Below are positions 5,925-10,345 of a stretch of 10,345 bases of DNA, piece by piece. How positions within the stretch are numbered: the first letter of the stretch is position 1; every line of letters begins with the position of its first letter. The stretch comes from JAKPPT01 sp964630305. GTDB lineage: Bacteria; Spirochaetota; Spirochaetia; Treponematales; UBA12059. Location: the NCBI GenBank assembly GCA_964630305.1, contig CAZVTR010000061.1, positions 1-10,345 on the forward strand, read 5' to 3'. Both the position numbers and the translations under genes were made by a program. The notes under the pieces are model-generated. The model worked only from the letters and a program-made list of their open reading frames with translations. It had not been told where the DNA came from and did no database searches.

Positions 5925-8900
5925 CATATTATATGTAATGTCATATCGCAAATTGGCTCATCTCTCCAGCCATATTCATCGCTATAGTAACACTCATTAA
6001 GATAATAAATTCCGGAATTCTCCTGCACTTCCTGAATAACACCTCTTTGTAACAAGTTTTGCATTTGGTTAATAAATAAATTAACTGAATATCGTTGTGC
6101 TTGTTTTAGCAATTTACCTAGTCTCTCCAAATCAAACGCACTGCACAAAGCTGTGATAATTTCTTTTCCATCTTTATAAGGCACAATAATACCTAATGAT
6201 GGTGCATCAATTACCTGAAATTCTTTATTAGCAGTACGGAAAGATTGCCTTAATAAAATATTAAGTGAGTGATTTGGGTGACTATTATTGTAAGCATTTA
6301 CTGAGAGTTCATTAACAGAAAGTAAGTTAAACAAATTATCATCTCTGCCCACTGCAGAATTAGTGCTTACACGATAATCCATTTCGTTACTTCGAGATTG
6401 ATAGTAAAAATTATAATATTCAGTTATAGCATTCAATCCAATCAGATCCTTAGCGAAACTATTAGGATCATCTTTATAATTATCGAGAACTCGTTGTGCA
6501 TTTTCACTACCAATCTTAATATCTCTTAACCTATCAAGATTTTCATCTTTCAGATTTACCACCCACACAGCTCCACCATCTTTACGCAAGCCATGACGGT
6601 TGCAGCGCCCTGCCGATTGAGCAATCGAATCCAGCCCTGCCAGAGCGCGAATTACCGCGCCAAAATCGATATCCACGCCCGCTTCAATAAGTTGTGTACT
6701 AACACAAATTACTGGTTCTCGCTTAGTTAATTTTTGTTTGATTTCTTTTAATTTATCCATGCGATGTGTAGGGCACATATTAGTGCTCAAATGATAAACC
6801 ACTGCGTCTAATTTCCGAGCTTTGATTTCCTGATACAACGTCAGTGCAGAAGTACGTGTATTTACCACAATCAAGACGCTGCCTTTTTCCTGCAAGGCTT
6901 TTGCTGCAAGGTCAGCAATCTCAGCATCCGTTAAACCGCCTGGTTGACGTCCATCCTGAACCTGGACGCGCTTTAATCTACTGAACAATTCAGCTTCATT
7001 TTGAACGATGTGGTTTTCTTGTGAAATATTCAGCTCTCGATAAGGATTGCCTGTATTATTAAAAGGAGGCTGGGTTGCCGTGCAAAGCACTATACTCGCA
7101 CCACAGTCATGGGTTAAGAATCGCAAGGCAGTGGTAAACATATGTGTAATGCGGATGGGAATTGACTGAACTTCATCGAAGATGATGACCGAGTTTGCTA
7201 GTTGATGCATACGACGGGCATCGCGGGTGCCAGCTCCGAATAAGGCTTCTAGGAATTGGACCAGAGTAGTAAATATAATTGGTGCGTCCCAGTTTTCTGC
7301 TAGCACATGATGTCGTTTTCTGGTATCTTCGGAGGATACAAAATTTGAGTGGTGTTCGAGAACAACTTTACCGAACTCATCAGCTTTTTCTAAAATATCT
7401 CTTACTGTATCAGCGTTCTGATCAATAATTGTAATATAGGGGACGATGTAAAAGACTCTCTCCAGTCTATGTAGCTTAGCATGATGTAGCGCAAAACGTA
7501 AACTTGCTAGAGTTTTGCCACCTCCCGTCGGGACGGTCAACTGGTATATCCCTTTCGGCTTTTTTGCCGCATCTAGGCAGGCTTGTGCTACTTGCGCACG
7601 CAGGTCGTTTACTTCCTTAGCGTGGCTTCCTACCTCCATTTTGGCAGTTATTTGGGCAAACTCCGTAAATTTCGCTTCAAGCCGTTCAATCAGAATATCC
7701 CATGGTACATAGTTACCATAGTTACGGATATATACATTGCCCGGATTTTCAAAATCAGCAGTGTTTAAACGGTCAGCTTCCAAAAGGCAACTAAACAGAA
7801 AGCGGGCTAACAAGCCATGCTTAAATGTTAAGGTTTGAGCTGAATCATTTGGATCTCTCATTTGTTTGAGTTTTTCAGCAAACTGTTGTTCTATAGGTTG
7901 AGCAAGCAATTCATCTAACTGCCTTTCGATTTCTGGCAGTTTGCTCCGTACTTCATCAACATGAGTCTGATTCTTGTCTTTGTTAATCCGTCGCTCAAAC
8001 TCATTAAAGCCATCGGGTTTCAGGCAGTCTATCAATCCTGAATGATGAGAAACGATTGCCAAGGCTAAAAACTGTGCTAGAATTGCGCCTTCCAGACCTC
8101 GATCTTTGAGTTTCTCGACTATCAACTGCGCTCCAGCAGTGGAGTGGTCAATCCTTCCTTTTTTGCTATCATAATCGACATATTCATCTGCATCTGGGTC
8201 AGTTATCCCAGTTGCAGAACGCAAATAATCTTGGAACTCTTTACTTGCTTTTCCGTAATCATGTAATAGTCCTAATATTCTTCCAACTTCAGATAAGCCT
8301 ACTTTAGCTGCAAAAAGTCTCGCCAGTTCGGACGTCTTAAAAAGATGTGTTATAAGTGTTTGTTCATCACCATCCCTCTCCCGACGGTGGGCAATCAAAT
8401 TGCTTTCTGGTTTAATATTCTCTATTCCATACAATTTCACCAGTTTTTTTGCTTCAGTGACTAATGTTTCTCGTAACTCCTTTGGCTCAATTACTTCACA
8501 GTCTGCGCCCCATCCCCGTATCCAGGGAAGCATTTCTATTGTCTCAGCAATATCAGCTTCCCAAATTGCATACCCATCTTCTTGATCATAAATTTTTTGC
8601 GAAGGATGCCAACGGCTCTCTTTTACCCGTTGTACAACTTTTGGTTTAAACTTTAAGACCACATGAACTGGCTCATCATCACTATTCCAGATTCCCCATG
8701 CATGGGCCAAATGATTCCGGAGATCAAAGTGTTCTGGGATGCTATATCGTTCAATTGTTTTTTCCGCATGTTCAATCCTTTCAATTTTATAAGTTCGAAT
8801 AGCACCCGGGGGTTCGCTGAAACATACAAGCTGAATAGTTTGTCCTGCTGGATAGGGTTCAATAAAATAGGGACTAACTATATATGTGACAACTTTATTA

Positions 8901-9394
8901 AGCCGTTCACTGCGATGCCAAATTTTAATTTTCTGTAGACTAGCCCACCCTTCGGTAAGAAGCTCTAAAATACGGATATAGTTTGGCTCATCCCGTTGAA
9001 TATTGCTATCCATAATATCTGCCGCAACTAATATTTCTTGACTTAATACTTTAGCCCAATGTTCCATAGCTAAGCCAAGTTTTCTTAAAGCTGATGCAGC
9101 ATGGGGATTTTTCTTGTCCATCCTTGTTGTTAGCAACCGGGATGCTAAATGCAATGCCATAGCTTCATGCAAATTTAGTTGAAGATTTATTAAATCAGCT
9201 TGCCGGTCAATTTTAAGTTTTCCATCATCATCTATATAAATAGACGCTGGCAGATCAGCTAGATATCTATTGATAGTTGACCGATCTACTTGGAGACGGC
9301 GTGCCAGTTCAGCTTGGGTGAGCCCTTCTGGATGGGCAAGGAGAATTGTTTCTATTTGTAACAAACGACTGGCTTTGTTTTCTGCTCTCTCCAT
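5924..9394 (-). CDS. cas3: HTH-WYL-WCX regulator fused to Cas3 nuclease-helicase (type I-C)
   Basis: This 1156-residue protein is longer than the usual I-C Cas3 by a whole regulator. Residues 1-60 form a winged HTH (LTQAELARRLQVDRSTINRY, 25-44; wing IYIDDDGKLKID, 52-63). A helical linker leads to a WYL domain (about 138-215, ending RTYKIERI, 200-207), then a WCX domain (243-322, with RWHPSQKI and GADCEVIEPKELRE). Cas3 homology starts near 333 (LIAHRRERDGDEQTL). The HD nuclease has H350, H378-D379, H417 and H450-H451. The helicase has Walker A PTGGGKT (622-628), DEVQ (740-743), TAT (772-774), QLIEAGVDID (901-910) and QSAGRCNR (926-933). All core motifs are intact. AAAGG lies 9 nt before the ATG. 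No well-placed internal start would give Cas3 alone. It should unwind and degrade Cascade-bound DNA; the N-terminus probably binds the operon promoter (inferred). Confidence 0.93.
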   Translation of the reverse strand: MERAENKASRLLQIETILLAHPEGLTQAELARRLQVDRSTINRYLADLPASIYIDDDGKLKIDRQADLINLQLNLHEAMALHLASRLLTTRMDKKNPHAASALRKLGLAMEHWAKVLSQEILVAADIMDSNIQRDEPNYIRILELLTEGWASLQKIKIWHRSERLNKVVTYIVSPYFIEPYPAGQTIQLVCFSEPPGAIRTYKIERIEHAEKTIERYSIPEHFDLRNHLAHAWGIWNSDDEPVHVVLKFKPKVVQRVKESRWHPSQKIYDQEDGYAIWEADIAETIEMLPWIRGWGADCEVIEPKELRETLVTEAKKLVKLYGIENIKPESNLIAHRRERDGDEQTLITHLFKTSELARLFAAKVGLSEVGRILGLLHDYGKASKEFQDYLRSATGITDPDADEYVDYDSKKGRIDHSTAGAQLIVEKLKDRGLEGAILAQFLALAIVSHHSGLIDCLKPDGFNEFERRINKDKNQTHVDEVRSKLPEIERQLDELLAQPIEQQFAEKLKQMRDPNDSAQTLTFKHGLLARFLFSCLLEADRLNTADFENPGNVYIRNYGNYVPWDILIERLEAKFTEFAQITAKMEVGSHAKEVNDLRAQVAQACLDAAKKPKGIYQLTVPTGGGKTLASLRFALHHAKLHRLERVFYIVPYITIIDQNADTVRDILEKADEFGKVVLEHHSNFVSSEDTRKRHHVLAENWDAPIIFTTLVQFLEALFGAGTRDARRMHQLANSVIIFDEVQSIPIRITHMFTTALRFLTHDCGASIVLCTATQPPFNNTGNPYRELNISQENHIVQNEAELFSRLKRVQVQDGRQPGGLTDAEIADLAAKALQEKGSVLIVVNTRTSALTLYQEIKARKLDAVVYHLSTNMCPTHRMDKLKEIKQKLTKREPVICVSTQLIEAGVDIDFGAVIRALAGLDSIAQSAGRCNRHGLRKDGGAVWVVNLKDENLDRLRDIKIGSENAQRVLDNYKDDPNSFAKDLIGLNAITEYYNFYYQSRSNEMDYRVSTNSAVGRDDNLFNLLSVNELSVNAYNNSHPNHSLNILLRQSFRTANKEFQVIDAPSLGIIVPYKDGKEIITALCSAFDLERLGKLLKQAQRYSVNLFINQMQNLLQRGVIQEVQENSGIYYLNECYYSDEYGWRDEPICDMTLHII

Positions 9395-9417
9395 TTTAAT
9401 TTGCCTTTGTTAGATGT

Positions 9418-9456
9418 AGTATACACCAATATTGTTGCAAGTACTGCAACAGTATA
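9418..9456 (-). promoter_or_regulatory. Probable cas operon promoter (two TATACT -10-like hexamers)
   Basis: On the minus strand, TATACT occurs at 9418-9423 and again at 9451-9456, with starts 33 bp apart, on either side of the palindrome core. Each is one base from the TATAAT consensus. Neither has a good -35 at 17 bp, which would fit a promoter needing an activator or one that is weak by design. The nearer copy would give a transcript starting about 15-20 nt before the cas3 ATG. Bound regulator would overlap or touch both. The choice between them cannot be made by eye. Confidence 0.35.
9429..9455. promoter_or_regulatory. Candidate operator palindrome upstream of the cas operon
   Basis: Two 11-bp arms match at 10 of 11 positions around a 5-bp AGTAC spacer: ATATTGTTGCA (9429-9439) and TGCAACAGTAT (9445-9455). 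The inner 7 bp, TGTTGCA/TGCAACA, are perfect. It lies 34 bp before the fusion's ATG. Size and symmetry suit a dimeric HTH regulator, and the downstream gene encodes one, so autoregulation is the simple reading. Another reading is possible: on the plus strand the mismatch becomes a G-U pair and nine Ts follow, so it could also act as a weak terminator for rightward transcripts. Confidence 0.55.
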
Positions 9457-9962
9457 TTTTTTTTTCAAATTTCCGCTAATTAGAATAATTTTCATAGATG
9501 ATAATTCAGAATTACAATGAATAATAAGTTCAGATGGTGTGATATAAAATATAACAAAGTAAATGAGAAATCTAATTATTTCATACTTGACGTTACATTG
9601 TAGTGAAAGCATTCGATATCTTATAGAATAAATGGGTATCAACATTTTTTTTAACTCAACGAAATACTTGCTTAAACTAGGAATTAATATAAATTTGTAT
9701 ATTATATCAAGAATAGTATCATTATTATCTAATTTGTAGTCAAATTTCATGTTATTCATGGAAAAGTATTTACTTTGATATCCAAATTCTTTATTCCCAT
9801 TATTATGCGAATTAAATTTTAAACTCATTCAAAACCTCAATAACCTAAGATAAATTATAATATATATCTTTAATAATTCAATCTTAAAAATTTATTTGCA
9901 ATTTCCTTTGTCATAAATTTTAAAATGTAGTAGTCGTTAAACATACCTGGTACCCCTGGGCT
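9457..9962. other. AT-rich stretch with no recognised gene
   Basis: About 500 bp separate the cas operon control region from the transposase remnant. A minus-strand frame at 9352-9828 is open for 158 codons. It has a fair ribosome site (TGAGG, 6 nt from the ATG) and one hydrophobic stretch (FLIYFVIFYI). Its last part runs through the palindrome and 43 bp into cas3 in another frame, its composition is that of random AT-rich DNA, and I recognise no family. I do not call it a gene; a decayed or small membrane protein remains possible. No tRNA, repeat array or clear terminator is seen. Confidence 0.5.
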
Positions 9963-10345
9963 TTAGGCAGCCCAGAAAGCTAGTTCAGTTTTATACTGAA
10001 AAAGCAAATTCTCAAGAATAACCGGAGGAAATACTAAAGCATCCTCAGGTAAGTCCGGATATGTTTCACGTGCCAGGTGTAATGGCGGGTGTATAACCCT
10101 TGTAGCGATTATGCAGTAAAGTGTTAAACCACTATTGATACTTAGTTGCTTTATCCAAAAACTCATGCAGAGAAGCAAACGTCTCAGCTGCATAGAGTTC
10201 TTCCTCAATCCACCGATGAGAATTTTCTACATCACTTTGATAGGTCTTTGCTCCTGGTGGTATACGGTGGTGATTTACTTTCCAGCATCACTCGACGAGT
10301 TTTGTAAAGAGCGTAACCTTATTGCTATTCCACGGGGCAGTAAAC
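9963..10345 (-). pseudogene. C-terminal remnant of a DDE (integrase-core) transposase
   Basis: Read on the minus strand from the right edge, one frame gives FTAPWNSNKVTLFTKLVE, a TGA stop, CWKVNHHRIPPGAKTYQSD, then VENSHRWIEEELYAAETFAS and LDKATKYQ, a TAG stop, and WFNTLLHNRYKGYTP. A frameshift near 10090 then moves it to PLHLARETYPDLPEDALVFP, ending at a TAA (9963-9965). The pattern of an xxF-T strand, RIPPGA, SDVE with an acidic residue as the third catalytic acid, and a WFN-RYKGY tail is that of integrase-core insertion-sequence transposases; the family cannot be named. Two stops and a frameshift make it non-functional. The 5' part lies beyond the window. The GC-richer block ending near 9926, before AT-rich DNA, may mark the element's end. 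Confidence 0.7.

Noticed and set aside
5913..5951. Longer cas5c start at 5951, or at 5927 overlapping the cas3 stop
   Set aside because: Neither has a ribosome site; AAGGAGGT directly precedes the ATG at 5912, and the family N-terminus begins there.
8380..8530. A separate cas3 start downstream of the regulator domains
   Set aside because: The only nearby in-frame Met (residue 288) lies inside the WCX domain with no good ribosome site, and the next is residue 512, inside the nuclease region. GTG and TTG codons near the junction also lack a convincing site.
8653..8862. A 69-codon minus-strand frame within cas3
   Set aside because: It is an overlapping frame in the WYL coding region with no family resemblance, and the cas3 frame there is clearly the coding one.
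9433..9465. Palindrome plus T-run as a dedicated rho-independent terminator on the plus strand
   Set aside because: No plus-strand gene lies upstream of it to be terminated, the stem is low in GC, and its place before an HTH-encoding first gene fits an operator better. It is kept only as an alternative.
9352..9828. A 158-codon minus-strand frame as a gene upstream of cas3
   Set aside because: It runs through the candidate operator and 43 bp into cas3, has AT-biased random-looking composition and matches no family I recognise. It is described under the AT-rich stretch instead.
9963..10208. An 81-codon minus-strand frame as an intact small gene
   Set aside because: Only its second half lies in the transposase frame; the first half is an out-of-frame reading of the same decayed transposase, whose protein-like frame continues upstream to the window edge.

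Overview
The window holds an almost complete type I-C CRISPR-Cas locus, read entirely on the minus strand. Coding sequence is AT-rich overall, Shine-Dalgarno sites are strong, and the Cas proteins look like those of Bacillota (Firmicutes; Clostridia or Negativicutes). That assignment rests on protein flavour and composition only. No marker gene is present.

From right to left, in the direction of transcription: a decayed DDE transposase remnant enters from the right edge (9963-10345). It is followed by about 500 bp of AT-rich DNA with no recognisable gene, then a short regulatory region with a 27-bp imperfect palindrome (9429-9455). The cas operon comes next: cas3 (5924-9394), cas5c (5202-5912), cas8c (3226-5184), with an internally initiated cas11c at 3226-3624, then cas7c (2304-3194), a 9-bp perfect hairpin (2260-2282), and the adaptation genes cas4 (1574-2245), cas1 (541-1572) and cas2 (235-525). 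After cas2 come an AT-rich leader with its own inverted repeat (36-234) and the leader-proximal CRISPR repeat (3-35). The array continues past the left edge.

The machinery should work as a standard I-C system. Cas4-Cas1-Cas2 acquire spacers. Cas5c cuts the pre-crRNA and, with Cas7, Cas8c and Cas11c, forms Cascade. Cas3 is recruited to degrade the target.

The unusual feature is the first gene. The Cas3 nuclease-helicase carries a complete transcription regulator at its N-terminus (winged HTH, WYL domain and WCX domain, about 325 residues), in one uninterrupted 1156-codon frame. The palindrome lies 34 bp upstream of its start codon, beside TATACT -10-like hexamers. The effector nuclease may therefore also be the operon's own ligand-sensing regulator. 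This is an inference from domain content and position and has not been shown.
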